From NCBI RefSeq assembly GCF_000717185.1, contig NZ_JNYE01000003.1, positions 62,001 to 126,000 of the forward strand: a stretch of DNA of 64,000 nt, written 5' to 3'. Each line of letters begins with the position of its first letter. Within the stretch, counting starts at the first letter, position 1. The stretch is from Kitasatospora phosalacinea. Its GTDB lineage: Bacteria; Actinomycetota; Actinomycetes; Streptomycetales; Streptomycetaceae. Positions 41,360 through 50,434 of the stretch are shown here, piece by piece. A program made the position numbers and the translations under genes. Below the pieces are notes generated by a model, which saw only the letters and a list, made by a program, of their open reading frames with translations, did no database searches and was not told the origin of the DNA.

Positions 41360-42184
41360 ATGGCGGGCGGCTCGTGGTGGCGCGAGGACGGGGCGGCGGC
41401 GGACGGAGCGGACGGCGGGGAGAGCGTGTACCTGCCGCGGCAGGCGGTGGATTCACCGGCCCCTGCCCCGGCCCCGACTCCGGCCCCGGCCCCGGCGGTT
41501 GGTGCGGAGCGGCCGCGGCCGCCCGCGATGTCCTCCCCGGCCGAGGTCGAGAAGGCCTTCGCGTACTCGGAGGACCCGGACGGCCCGGAGTTCGGCGCGG
41601 GCCAACCGGGGTGGACCGTCACGTACGACGACCTTCCGGAGCCCGAACCCGCGCCCGCGCCCGAACCGGAGCCCGAGCCGGAACCCGAGCCCGGCCCGGA
41701 GGCGGCGCCGGAACCCGCGGCGGCCCCCGGGCGCGAGCGGCCGGGGCTGGGGCGGACGGTCCTGGCGGTGCTGTTCGGCACGCCGAAGGCCGCCCCCGAG
41801 GCCGCACCGGCCCCCGCCCCCGCGGCAGCGGGCGGCGCCCGCAAGCCCGCGCCGCTCCTGCTGCTCGGGGCGGCCCTGCTGCTGGGCGGGGCGGCGACGG
41901 GCACGCTGCTGGCGATGCTGCTCGGCTGGGCGGCGGCGTACCTCTCGCAGGGCTGGACCGACCTGATGAAGAAGTTCGCCGTCCTGGGCATCCCGCTGAT
42001 CACGGTGACCGGCCTGACGGTGTGGAACTGGGGCCGTGAGAAGGGCCGCTGGGGCACCGCGCTGTCCCCCGGCACCGACGCGGGCGCAGTGACCTGGGCC
42101 GCCGCACCGGGCGTGCTGCGGATCGCGGCGGTGCTGTCGGCGCTGTTCGTGCTGGCGGTGACGCTGCGCCGCCGCAAGGGGTGA
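41360..42184 (+). CDS. Membrane protein with Pro/Glu/Ala-rich cytoplasmic region
   Basis: 274 residues. The N-terminal 150 are disordered and carry Pro-Ala and Pro-Glu repeats (about 30-44 and 88-112), followed by three hydrophobic segments (APLLLLGAALLLGGAATGTL; FAVLGIPLITVTGLTVW; VLRIAAVLSALFVLAVTL) and a basic tail. The repeat-rich section is low-complexity and likely to vary between strains. Confidence 0.7.
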   Translation: MAGGSWWREDGAAADGADGGESVYLPRQAVDSPAPAPAPTPAPAPAVGAERPRPPAMSSPAEVEKAFAYSEDPDGPEFGAGQPGWTVTYDDLPEPEPAPAPEPEPEPEPEPGPEAAPEPAAAPGRERPGLGRTVLAVLFGTPKAAPEAAPAPAPAAAGGARKPAPLLLLGAALLLGGAATGTLLAMLLGWAAAYLSQGWTDLMKKFAVLGIPLITVTGLTVWNWGREKGRWGTALSPGTDAGAVTWAAAPGVLRIAAVLSALFVLAVTLRRRKG

Positions 42185-42253
42185 CGGCGGGCCCCTTGAC
42201 GGCGGCCCCCTGACGGCGGCTCGGCCGCGCGGCAGGGAGCGCCCCGGCGGGGC

Positions 42254-43273
42254 TCAGTTCGCGCCGAGGAGGTAGAGCAGTTCGGCGATCAGGAAGTGCG
42301 CGCCGGTGTAGCCGATGCCCTGGAACCACAGTTGGTCGTCGACCGGGAAGGCGCGGTGGGTGCGGACGGCGTTCAGGGCCTGCCAGGCGGGGGAGGCGAG
42401 GGTGGTGTGCAGGCCGTTGCGGTCGGGGCTGCCGTAGCCGGCGTAGAGCAGGAGGTCCCCGTCGGCGGCGGCGAGTTGGTCGGGGGTGGTTCCGGTGTCG
42501 AAGCGGTCGGTGTTCTGCGGGGCGGGCCGGGGGAGGCCGAGGTCGGCGAGGACGCTGCCGGGGAAGTTCTGCCGGGCGTACAGCCGGACGGTGGGGGAGC
42601 CCTCGACGAAGCGGACCAGGCTGATCCGCTGCCCGGCGGTCCCGGAGGAGGAGAGCGCGTTCCGGGCCTGGTCGAGGTGGCGCCCGTACGCGGCGACCAC
42701 GGCGGCGGCCTGGCCGTGCCGGTCCAGGGCGGTGGCGTGCAGTTGGAAGTCCTCCTTCCAGGTCGCGCCGGTGGTCCGGGTCGCCACGGTGGGGGCGATC
42801 TCCTGGAGGGCCGCGGTGTGTTCGGCGTCGCGGGCCAGGTTGGTGAGGACCAGTTGGGGGCGCAGGGCGGTGAGCGCCGCGGTGTCGGGCGGGGCCCCGA
42901 TGTCGCCGACCAGGGTGACGGCGGCCAGCCGGGAGGCGGGCCAGTAGGCGGGGAGGGCGGTGTCCAGCGGGGCCTTGGCGGCGCCGACCGGGGTGATGCC
43001 GAGGGTCATCGCGGAGTCGAGTCCGGCGGTGTCCAGGGTGATCACCCGCACCGCCCCGCCGGGGACGGTGACCGGCCCCTCCGCGGCGGGGACGGTGACG
43101 TCGGGGCGCGGGCTGGGGCTGGGCGTCGCGGGCGTCGCGGCGCCGGTGCCGGTCCCGTCGGCGGCGCCGGGCAGCGGCGGGCCCGCGGGCAGCGCGCGCG
43201 GGCCGCACCCGGTCAGCAGGGCGGCACCGAGCCCGGCGAGGGCGGCCCGGCGGGAGAGCGGCGGGGGTGGCAC
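42254..43273 (-). CDS. Iron-siderophore-type ABC substrate-binding lipoprotein
   Basis: 339 residues. A twin-arginine-like SRRAAL start, hydrophobic core and lipobox LLTGC (Cys about 23) are followed by a Pro/Thr linker and a FepB/FecB-type periplasmic-binding domain (VTLVGDIGAPPDTAALTALR, PQLVLTN, ISLVRFVEGSPTVRLYARQN). GTG start with GGAGG 9 nt upstream. No permease is adjacent and no clear iron-regulator box was seen, so specificity (ferric siderophore versus cobalamin) is open. Confidence 0.85.
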   Translation of the reverse strand: MPPPPLSRRAALAGLGAALLTGCGPRALPAGPPLPGAADGTGTGAATPATPSPSPRPDVTVPAAEGPVTVPGGAVRVITLDTAGLDSAMTLGITPVGAAKAPLDTALPAYWPASRLAAVTLVGDIGAPPDTAALTALRPQLVLTNLARDAEHTAALQEIAPTVATRTTGATWKEDFQLHATALDRHGQAAAVVAAYGRHLDQARNALSSSGTAGQRISLVRFVEGSPTVRLYARQNFPGSVLADLGLPRPAPQNTDRFDTGTTPDQLAAADGDLLLYAGYGSPDRNGLHTTLASPAWQALNAVRTHRAFPVDDQLWFQGIGYTGAHFLIAELLYLLGAN

Positions 43274-43434
43274 CTGGGGACCTCCGGCGGCAGGGGGCGG
43301 ACGGCGGCCGCACCGCCCCGGGGCGGCGGCCCGGATCCACCGGAGGGGTGCGGCACGGCACTGGCCAGTATGTCCGCAATGCGGCTTTGCCCCCGGCTTT
43401 TCCGGCCGGAAACCCCGCTGGCTAGGCTGGCGGC

Positions 43435-44052
43435 ATGGCTCTCACCGTCGGCTTCGACCTCGACATGACGCTCCTCGACACCCGCCCCGGCATCAAGGCC
43501 ACCTACGACGTGCTGGCCGCGGAGACCGGCACCGCGATCGACTCCGACCTGGTGGTCAGCCGGCTCGGCCCGCCGCTGGTGCAGGAACTGGCCAACTGGT
43601 ACCCGCCGGAGCGCCTGGAGGCCGTCACCGACCGCTACCGCGAGCTGTACGTGGAGCACGCCATCGGGCCGACGCTGGAGCTGCCCGGGGCGCTGGCCGC
43701 GGTGGCCGCGGTCCGGGCGGCCGGGGGCCGGGTGCTGGTGATCACCGGCAAGTGGGAGCCGAACGCCCGCCGCCACCTGGACGGCTTCGGGCTGCAGGTG
43801 GACGCGCTGGTCGGCGACCTGTGGGCGGAGACCAAGGGCGAGGCGCTGCGCGCGCACGGCGCGGACGTCTACGTCGGCGACCACCTGGGCGACATCCGGG
43901 GCGCCCGGGCCGCCGACGCCGTCGCGGTCGGCGTGGCCACCGGCCCGTACAGCGCCGCCGAGCTCGCCGCGGCGGGCGCGGACGCGGTGCTGCGCGACCT
44001 CACCGAGTTCCCCGCCTGGCTGGCCGGACACCTGGCCGGACGCCCGGCCTGA
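43435..44052 (+). CDS. HAD-superfamily phosphatase
   Basis: 205 residues with FDLDMTLLDTRPG (motif I), VLVITGKWEPNARRHLD (motif II), and VGDHLGDIRGARAADAVAVG (motif III/IV). An alpha-helical cap follows motif I, as in phosphoglycolate phosphatase-like proteins. Motif I reads DLDMT instead of the more usual DxDGT. TAGGCT (43422-43427) lies 7 nt before the ATG, so the transcript is probably leaderless. Confidence 0.88.
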   Translation: MALTVGFDLDMTLLDTRPGIKATYDVLAAETGTAIDSDLVVSRLGPPLVQELANWYPPERLEAVTDRYRELYVEHAIGPTLELPGALAAVAAVRAAGGRVLVITGKWEPNARRHLDGFGLQVDALVGDLWAETKGEALRAHGADVYVGDHLGDIRGARAADAVAVGVATGPYSAAELAAAGADAVLRDLTEFPAWLAGHLAGRPA

Positions 44053-44078
44053 CGCACCCGGGGCCCGACGCGCCCGGC

Positions 44079-44330
44079 TCAGCCCGCGGCGGCCGCCTCC
44101 CGGGCGCGCCGCCGCCGGGTGTTGGCCCGGGCGTCGGCGAACAGCCCGCCCAGCGCGACCAGCAGGCCCAGCGGCATCAGCATCGCCATCCAGTAGGCGA
44201 ACGAGGGCAGCCTGGCCAGGTCGAAGACGTACGGCACGAAGACGGCGATCACGGACAGCATGCCGATGCCGAACACGATGCCGCCGACGCGGACCAGGAC
44301 GTCACCGGGGCCGTCGGACCGGTCGCTCAC
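44079..44330 (-). CDS. Small membrane protein
   Basis: 83 residues, two hydrophobic helices (GGIVFGIGMLSVIAVFVPYV and YWMAMLMPLGLLVALGGLFA) and a basic C-terminal tail (ARANTRRRRAREAAAAG). The GTG at 44330 is 8 nt after AAGGAG; GTGs at 44336 and 44339 are too close to it. Unknown function; similar two-helix proteins are common in this lineage. Confidence 0.7.
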   Translation of the reverse strand: MSDRSDGPGDVLVRVGGIVFGIGMLSVIAVFVPYVFDLARLPSFAYWMAMLMPLGLLVALGGLFADARANTRRRRAREAAAAG

Positions 44331-44513
44331 TCTCACCACTCCTTCACGCGGGTCGTTCCCCCTGATTGTCCCACCTGTCCCACCCCGCCCCCTCCGATCG
44401 GCGGGGGCGGGGCGACGCGCGCTCCGACCGGACGCTCAGGGTTCCCAGGAATTCCTCAGGCATGCTGATGATCGGAACGGGGACGGCGACGGGCGAGCGG
44501 GGCGTGCGGCGGG

Positions 44514-45647
44514 ATGGGACTGACCAGTCACAAGGTGCTGGCGCTGGCGGCGCTGCTGTCGGTGCTGACGGTGGCGGGCACCGCCCGGTACTGGCCCCGG
44601 CTGGCCGGGCCGGGCTGGCGGGCGGTGCTGGGGCGGCTGGCGACCATCGCCGCCACCCAGCTCTCGGTGCTCTGCACGCTCGCCCTGCTGGCCAACAACT
44701 CCTTCGCGTTCTACAGCAGTTGGGACGACCTGCTGGGCACCGGCGAGGACGGCCCGGTCACCGTCCAGAACCAGCTGCTCGGCCGCGCCCCGGGCGTCCA
44801 GCAGCTGTCCACCGAGAACGTCCGGGGCGCCGGGGCGGGCGGCCGCGACCCCGAGCGGTCCGGGCGGCTGGAGCGGGTCCGGCTGCCCGGCGCGGGCACC
44901 GGGCTGTCCACCGAGGGCTACGTCTACCTGCCGCCGCAGTACTTCCAGCCCGCCTACCGGGACAGGCGCTTCCCGGCGGTGATCGCGGTCACCGGCTTCC
45001 CCGGCGACGCGAAGAACCTGGTCACCAAGCTCAACTACCCGTCCGTGCAGCTGAAGCTGACCGAGCAGGGCCGGGCCCGGCCGACCGTGCTGGTGCTGAT
45101 GCGGCCCTCCCCGGCGATGCCCCGCGACACCGAGTGCGAGGACGTGCCGGGCGGCCCGCAGGCCGACCGGTACTTCAGCGCCGACGTGCCCGCCGCGCTG
45201 CGCGCCTCGTACCGGGTCGCGGCCGGGCCGGGCAGCCTCGGGGTGATCGGCAACTCCACCGGCGGGTACTGCGCGCTGAAGCTGGCGATGCGCCACCCCG
45301 ACGTGTTCGCCGCCGGGGCGTCGCTCTCCGGCTACTACCGGGCCGCCGAGGACCCGACCACCGGCGACCTGTTCGGCGGCGACCGGCAGCGCCGCGACCG
45401 GGCCGACCTGGAGTGGCGCCTCGGCCACCTGCCCGCCCCGGCCACCGCGCTGCTGGTCGGCGGCAGCCGGGAGGGCGACGGCGACTACCACGAGCAGACC
45501 GAGCGGTTCCGGGCCGCGGCGAAGGGCACCGCGACCAGGGTCTCCGCGATCACGCTGGACCGCGGCGGCCACAACTTCGCCACCTGGTCCCGGATGCTCC
45601 CGGCCGCGCTCGGCTGGCTCTCCGACCACCTCGCCGACCCCGCCTGA
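44514..45647 (+). CDS. Membrane-anchored alpha/beta-hydrolase esterase
   Basis: 377 residues. Two N-terminal hydrophobic segments (about 8-24 and 42-62) anchor an esterase-D/mycolyltransferase-like hydrolase with STEGYVYLPPQYF, the nucleophile elbow GNSTGGY, DVFAAGASLSGYY and the likely catalytic His in DRGGHNFATW. Substrate unknown. The ribosome binding site is weak. Confidence 0.82.
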   Translation: MGLTSHKVLALAALLSVLTVAGTARYWPRLAGPGWRAVLGRLATIAATQLSVLCTLALLANNSFAFYSSWDDLLGTGEDGPVTVQNQLLGRAPGVQQLSTENVRGAGAGGRDPERSGRLERVRLPGAGTGLSTEGYVYLPPQYFQPAYRDRRFPAVIAVTGFPGDAKNLVTKLNYPSVQLKLTEQGRARPTVLVLMRPSPAMPRDTECEDVPGGPQADRYFSADVPAALRASYRVAAGPGSLGVIGNSTGGYCALKLAMRHPDVFAAGASLSGYYRAAEDPTTGDLFGGDRQRRDRADLEWRLGHLPAPATALLVGGSREGDGDYHEQTERFRAAAKGTATRVSAITLDRGGHNFATWSRMLPAALGWLSDHLADPA

Positions 45648-45973
45648 CCGGCCACGCGTCACAGCGCGCAACTCCCTGCGCGCAAGGAGTTTCGACCCGC
45701 GCCACGCCCGGGTATGCAGCCATCGCGCGGGCGGACCTGACGGATGGTCCACGAACGCCCGCCCGTTCACCGATCGGGGGTGTGAGCCAGTGGAGGGCGC
45801 AGCAGGCGCGGGGCACGGCCGCGCCCCGGTCCGGAATCCCTTCGCCGTTCCGGTGAACGCTGAGGGATCATTGCTCCACTGAGCGAAACCGGCCGCCCGC
45901 CCGGGGCGCCCGTCCGCACATCCACCCGCGGCCCGACGTGGCCGCACGCACCCGATACCGAGGACTGTTCGAG
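45648..45973. other. Gene-free interval between the esterase and cold-shock-domain genes
   Basis: 326 bp. It contains an inverted repeat GCGCGC-N8-GCGCGC (45664-45683), possibly the esterase terminator, and presumably the cold-shock gene promoter. No ORF with convincing codon use was found. Confidence 0.4.
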
Positions 45974-46357
45974 ATGCCCACCGGCCAGGTCAAGTGGTTC
46001 AACGAGACGAAGGGCTACGGCTTCCTGTCGCGCGACGACGGCGGCGAGGTCTTCGTCCACACCAAGGCGCTGCCCGCGGGCGTCACCACGCTGCGGCCGG
46101 GCCAGCGGGTCGAGTTCGGCGTCGCCGCCGGCCACCGCGGCGACCAGGCGATGAGCGTCCAACTGCTGGACGCACTGCCCTCGGTGGCCGCCGCCCAGCG
46201 CAAGAGCGCCGACGACATGGCCCCGATCGTCCAGGACTTGATCACCAAGCTGGACAGCGTGCTGCCGGGCCTGCAGCGCGGCCGCTACCCGAGCAAGCCG
46301 GAGGGCCAGAAGATCGCCATGGTGCTGCGCGCCATCGCCGACCAGTTCGACGTCTGA
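45974..46357 (+). CDS. Cold-shock-domain protein with C-terminal extension
   Basis: 127 residues. The N-terminal cold-shock domain (GQVKWFNETKGYGFLSRDDG, EVFVHTKAL) occupies about 65 residues. A further 60-residue helical extension (DDMAPIVQDLITKLDSVLPG) follows, which ordinary CspA proteins lack. RNA or DNA binding is expected. It is convergent with mqnD. Confidence 0.88.
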   Translation: MPTGQVKWFNETKGYGFLSRDDGGEVFVHTKALPAGVTTLRPGQRVEFGVAAGHRGDQAMSVQLLDALPSVAAAQRKSADDMAPIVQDLITKLDSVLPGLQRGRYPSKPEGQKIAMVLRAIADQFDV

Positions 46358-46364
46358 GCGGGCC

Positions 46365-47216
46365 TCAGACGAAGGCCAGCGCGTCCGGGCCGACGGCGGG
46401 GACGAGTCCCTGCCCGGCGGCCCGGGCGAGCAGGCCGTGCACCGCCGCGTAGCCCTCCTCGCCGAGGTCTGCGGTGAACTCGTTGACGTACAGCGCGATG
46501 TGCTGCTCGGCGACGGCCGGGTCCATCTCCTGCGCGTGCGCCAGCACGTACTCCCGGGACGCCGCCGGGTCCGCCCAGGCCGCCCGCACCGACGCCCGCA
46601 CGGCGTCGGCCAGTTCGCGCAGCCGCTCGGCGCCCAGCGAGCGCCGGGCCACGATCGCGCCCAGCGGGATCGGCAGCCCGGTGGCCGCCTCCCAGGCCTC
46701 GCCCATGTCGGCCAGGCAGTGCAGCCCGTACTGCCGGTACGTGAACCGGGCCTCGTGGATGACCAGCCCGGCGTCCACCTCGCCCGCCCGGACGGCCGGC
46801 ATGATCTCGTGGAACGGCAGCACCACGATCTCGCCGAACCCGCCCGGCACCGCCTCCTGCGCCCACAGCCGGAACAGCAGGTAGGCCGTCGAGCGCTCGC
46901 TCGGCACCGCCACCCGCCGCCCCGCCAGCGCCGCCGCCTCCAGCGGCCCCGCGGTCAGCACCAGCGGCCCGCAGCCCCGGCCCAGCGCCCCGCCGCACGG
47001 CAGCAGCGCGTACTCGTCCAGCACCCAGGGCAGCTGCCCGTACGAGATCTTCAGGACGTCCAGCTCGCCGCGCTCGGCCAGCCCGTTGGTGACGTCGATG
47101 TCCGCGAACCGCACCTCGGGCGCGTCGGCGCCCGGCACCAGGCCGTGCGCCCAGGCGTGGAACACGAAGGTGTCGTTCGGGCAGGGCGAGTACGCGACGG
47201 ACAGCGGCTCGGCCAT
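46365..47216 (-). CDS. mqnD: 1,4-dihydroxy-6-naphthoate synthase of the futalosine pathway
   Basis: 283 residues with a periplasmic-binding-protein fold enzyme signature: LSVAYSPCPNDTFVFHAWAH, VLKISYGQLPWVLDEYALLP and LPFHEIMPAVRAGEVDAGLV. MqnD converts cyclic dehypoxanthine futalosine to 1,4-dihydroxy-6-naphthoate in menaquinone synthesis. ATG at 47216 follows the mqnB stop by 1 nt, so translation is coupled. Confidence 0.93.
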   Translation of the reverse strand: MAEPLSVAYSPCPNDTFVFHAWAHGLVPGADAPEVRFADIDVTNGLAERGELDVLKISYGQLPWVLDEYALLPCGGALGRGCGPLVLTAGPLEAAALAGRRVAVPSERSTAYLLFRLWAQEAVPGGFGEIVVLPFHEIMPAVRAGEVDAGLVIHEARFTYRQYGLHCLADMGEAWEAATGLPIPLGAIVARRSLGAERLRELADAVRASVRAAWADPAASREYVLAHAQEMDPAVAEQHIALYVNEFTADLGEEGYAAVHGLLARAAGQGLVPAVGPDALAFV

Positions 47217-47217
47217 C

Positions 47218-47898
47218 TCAGACCTCCAGGAGCAGGTGCGGCACCGGCGGCAGCGCCGCGAAGGCCCGCTCCAGGGCCGCCAGCGCCTCGCCGATCCGCC
47301 AGGCGGCGCGGTCGCGCGGCCCGACGGCATTGGACACGGCCCGCAGCTCACCGGCCACGAGCCCGAACCGGGCGGCCGCCTCGGCCACCCCGAAACCCTC
47401 CATCGCCTCGGCCAGCGCCCGCGGGTGACGCCGCCTCAGCAGCTCGGCGCGCTCCGCCGAGCCCGTCACCGTGGACACCGTCAGCACCTCGCCGACCGCC
47501 CCGCCGCAGGCCCCCGCGAGGGTCTTCACCAGCGCGGGCGGCACCGGGTGCCGGACGGTGCCGAAGCCCAGTTCGGTGACGTCCGCGAAGCCGTCCGGCG
47601 TCTCGGCGCCCAGGTCGGCCGCCAGCACCGCGTCCGCGACCACCAGCGACCCGACCGGCGCGCCCGGCGCGAAACCGCCCGCGATGCCCGCCGACAGCAC
47701 CAGCCGGTGCCCGCCGCGGGCCAGCGCCACCGCCGTGCCCGCCGCCGCGGCCGCCGGACCGACGCCCGCGGCCAGCACCTCGGCACCCGAGCCCGGCCCG
47801 AGCCCGCGCCGCACCGCCTCGGCCTCCGCCTCCACCGCGACGACGACGAGCAGCCCGGCCGCGCGGCCGGGCTGCTCGTCGGTGCGCTCAGCGGTCAT
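47218..47898 (-). CDS. mqnB: Futalosine hydrolase
   Basis: 226 residues of the nucleoside phosphorylase/MTA-SAH nucleosidase fold: LLVVVAVEAEAEAVRRGLG, VLSAGIAGGFAPGAPVGSLV, ADAVLAADLGAE, AEAMEGFGVAEAAARFGL (base-binding Glu-Met-Glu) and RAVSNAVGPRDR. It removes hypoxanthine from futalosine, two steps before MqnD. Operon with mqnD. Confidence 0.92.
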   Translation of the reverse strand: MTAERTDEQPGRAAGLLVVVAVEAEAEAVRRGLGPGSGAEVLAAGVGPAAAAAGTAVALARGGHRLVLSAGIAGGFAPGAPVGSLVVADAVLAADLGAETPDGFADVTELGFGTVRHPVPPALVKTLAGACGGAVGEVLTVSTVTGSAERAELLRRRHPRALAEAMEGFGVAEAAARFGLVAGELRAVSNAVGPRDRAAWRIGEALAALERAFAALPPVPHLLLEV

Positions 47899-47909
47899 CG
47901 ACCGGAGGG

Positions 47910-48440
47910 TCAGCTGGTCTTGTTCTTCAGCTCGAAGAACCAGACCGCGTAGACGTCGTTGGTCTCCGGGTCGCTGACGGCCACCGTCACCGAGGTCTTG
48001 TCGCCGGAGGACATCACGGTGTGCCCGGCCACCGTGCCGGAGAAGGTGGTGCCGCGGGCGTTGCCGATGATCGGGGCGGTGCCCTGCGACTGGCTGGAGC
48101 CGCCGTCGGTGTACGCGAACCAGCCCTTCTTCGCCAGGTCCTTCGGCACGCCGATGCCGACCTGGTCGCTGGACCGGACGTCCAGCAGCGGCAGCTCGTC
48201 CTTCTTGCCCGCCGCCTCGGCCGCGTCGGAGCAGGCACCGAGCGCGGCCCGCGCGATCGGCTTGCCGTCGTTGTAGCAGAAGGGGGCCGCGGTGGTGGAC
48301 GAGGTGCCGACGACCAGGGTCGCCACGTTCTCACGGGGCTCGCCCGCGTTGTGTGCCCAGTAGATACCGGTACCGAGGGAGGCGGCGCCGACGACGACGA
48401 CGCCGGCGATACCGGCGATGGCACGGGTGCTGAGGCTCAT
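47910..48440 (-). CDS. DUF2771-family exported protein
   Basis: 176 residues. An N-terminal membrane anchor or uncleaved signal (IAGIAGVVVVGAASLGTGIY) is followed by AAPFCYNDGKPIARAALGAC and VSDPETNDVYAVWFFELKNK. Typical of actinobacterial DUF2771. TAGCCT lies 7 nt before the ATG on the minus strand, so the start may be leaderless. It is 11 bp upstream of mqnB, probably in the same unit. Confidence 0.8.
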   Translation of the reverse strand: MSLSTRAIAGIAGVVVVGAASLGTGIYWAHNAGEPRENVATLVVGTSSTTAAPFCYNDGKPIARAALGACSDAAEAAGKKDELPLLDVRSSDQVGIGVPKDLAKKGWFAYTDGGSSQSQGTAPIIGNARGTTFSGTVAGHTVMSSGDKTSVTVAVSDPETNDVYAVWFFELKNKTS

Positions 48441-48579
48441 GCGCAAGAGGCTACTCGCCTTCCGTGATCACACGACGCCGGGGTGCCCGAGTCGTCCGAG
48501 GTTACGCCGTGCGCGGACGCGCCGCGGCCGCCGCGGTCCCGCCGCGGCCCCCGCCCGGCCCCGCCGCGGGCCGGGCGGC

Positions 48580-50115
48580 TCAGGCCATCCGGGCCCGGGC
48601 CGCCGCCCGGCGCGGCCCGATCCGCAGCAGCGAGCGGAACGACCACAGCAGCATCACCGTCATCACCGCCGCCGCCACCGTCAGCCCCAGCACCGGGTTC
48701 AGCGGCAGCGCGATGCCCACCGCGCCGCCCGCCACCCAGCACAGCTGCAGCACCGTCTCCGACCGGGCGAACGCGGACGTCCGGACCGCCTCCGGCACGT
48801 CCCGCTGGATCAGCGCGTCCAGCGCCAGCTTCCCCAGCGAGGCCGCCATCCCGGCGACGCCCGCCACCACCGTCACCGTCACCGCCCCGTACCAGAGCGC
48901 CGCCGCGCCCGCCGCCACCGTCGCCAGCGCCAGCACCGACGTCACCAGCACCTCCGACCCGCGGGTGCGCAGCCACGACCCCAGCACCGACCCCAGCGCG
49001 TTGCCCAGCCCCGCCGCCGCCGCGACCAGGCCCAGCGCCACCGTCCCCGGCAGGCCGCCCGGAGGGTCCCGGCGGATCAGGAACGCCAGGAACATCACCA
49101 GGAACCCGACCAGCCAGCGCAGCGCCGCCACCCCGCGCAGCGCCATCACCACCGAGGGGCCGACCGCCCGCAGCACCCCCTTGGGCCGCACCTCCGGCGA
49201 CTCGGCGTGCAGCTCCGCCCGCTGCTCGCCCTTCGCCGAGTCCACCTGGTGCGGCAGGTGGAAGGCCATCAGCGTCCCGACCACGAACACCACGAACGCC
49301 CCGCGCAGCGGCCACGCCGGCCCGAGCAGGTGCAGCAGACCGCCCACCCCGCCCGCCACCAGCGTGGTCAGCAGACCCGCCAGCGTCACCCGCGAGTTCG
49401 CCTTCACCAGCGACAACTGGGCGGGCAGCAGCCGCGGCACCACCACGCTGCGCACCACCCCGTACGCCTTCGAGGCGACCAGCACGCCCAGCGCCTCCGG
49501 GTACAGCGCCAGCCCGCCGCCGGTCACCACCCCCGCCATCACCCAGGCCAGCACCGCCCGCGCCAGCATCGACATCGCCATCGCCGAGCGACGGCCGTTC
49601 GGCAGCCGGTCCAGCAGCGGGCCGATCACCGGGGCCAGCACCGCGAACGGCGCCATCGTGATCAGCAGGTACAGCGCGACCCGGCCGCGGGCCTCGCCGG
49701 TCGGCACCGAGAAGAAGATGGTGGACGCCAGCGCCACCGTGATCAGCATGTCGCCGAACGAGTTCAGCGCGTGCAGCTCGATCAGCTTCGCCAGGCCCGA
49801 CTCGCCCGCGCCCTCCGCCGACGTCGCCCGCCGGATCCGCCGGCCCGTCCCGTGCACCACCCGGCCGGTGCGCACCCCCGCCGCCGACGCGCGGCGGGCC
49901 CAGAACCCGCGGGCCTTCACCGTCGGTGCGGCGCCGGCCCCGCCCTCCGCAGGCTCCTCCGCCGGCTGCCCGTCCTGACGGGGCGTCGGACGCGGCGCAC
50001 CCGCCTCCGGCTCACCGGGGGCCACGGGTTGCTGCCGCGACACGGCGGACGCTCCCGACAAGCCCTCGGCCTGCCCGGGACGCAGTCCGTGTTGCGGTGG
50101 GTTCTCCTCCGCCAC
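48580..50115 (-). CDS. Major facilitator superfamily transporter
   Basis: 511 residues. A long Pro/Ala-rich cytoplasmic N-terminus (about 100 residues) precedes some 12 hydrophobic helices. LDRLPNGRRSAMAMSMLARA is the conserved cytoplasmic loop between helices 2 and 3. GTG at 50115. No substrate-specific marker; drug efflux is a common role of this family. Confidence 0.8.
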   Translation of the reverse strand: MAEENPPQHGLRPGQAEGLSGASAVSRQQPVAPGEPEAGAPRPTPRQDGQPAEEPAEGGAGAAPTVKARGFWARRASAAGVRTGRVVHGTGRRIRRATSAEGAGESGLAKLIELHALNSFGDMLITVALASTIFFSVPTGEARGRVALYLLITMAPFAVLAPVIGPLLDRLPNGRRSAMAMSMLARAVLAWVMAGVVTGGGLALYPEALGVLVASKAYGVVRSVVVPRLLPAQLSLVKANSRVTLAGLLTTLVAGGVGGLLHLLGPAWPLRGAFVVFVVGTLMAFHLPHQVDSAKGEQRAELHAESPEVRPKGVLRAVGPSVVMALRGVAALRWLVGFLVMFLAFLIRRDPPGGLPGTVALGLVAAAAGLGNALGSVLGSWLRTRGSEVLVTSVLALATVAAGAAALWYGAVTVTVVAGVAGMAASLGKLALDALIQRDVPEAVRTSAFARSETVLQLCWVAGGAVGIALPLNPVLGLTVAAAVMTVMLLWSFRSLLRIGPRRAAARARMA

Positions 50116-50434
50116 ACACCCATCCTGCCCGAGAATCGCAGACCTAACGAGTGATTGCCCGGGCCTCGGCGCGCCCGGGCCCGCGGCCCCGGACTGTCCT
50201 GCACCACCGACCGACGGGTAGCCTGCACTACGCGCATGCCCGGCCTCCCGCAGGGGGGTGGCCGACCTGGGCGGCGCGGCCCGGCCACGGAGCGGCCCCG
50301 GGTCTAGCAGAATGGACCGGCCCCGTGCTCGCGGGGGCCGCCCGGAGACGTGGCAGCGGCAGCCGGCGCGGGCCCGGACGCCGGGCGACACCGGCAAGGC
50401 CGCAGGATGACAGAACTGGGAGAGAACCGACGCC
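50116..50434. other. Divergent promoter region between the MFS and DUF3027 genes
   Basis: 319 bp. TAGCAGAAT (50306-50314) is a possible -10 for the DUF3027 gene, and GATTCT on the minus strand (about 50130-50135) for the MFS gene. No ORF with support. Confidence 0.4.
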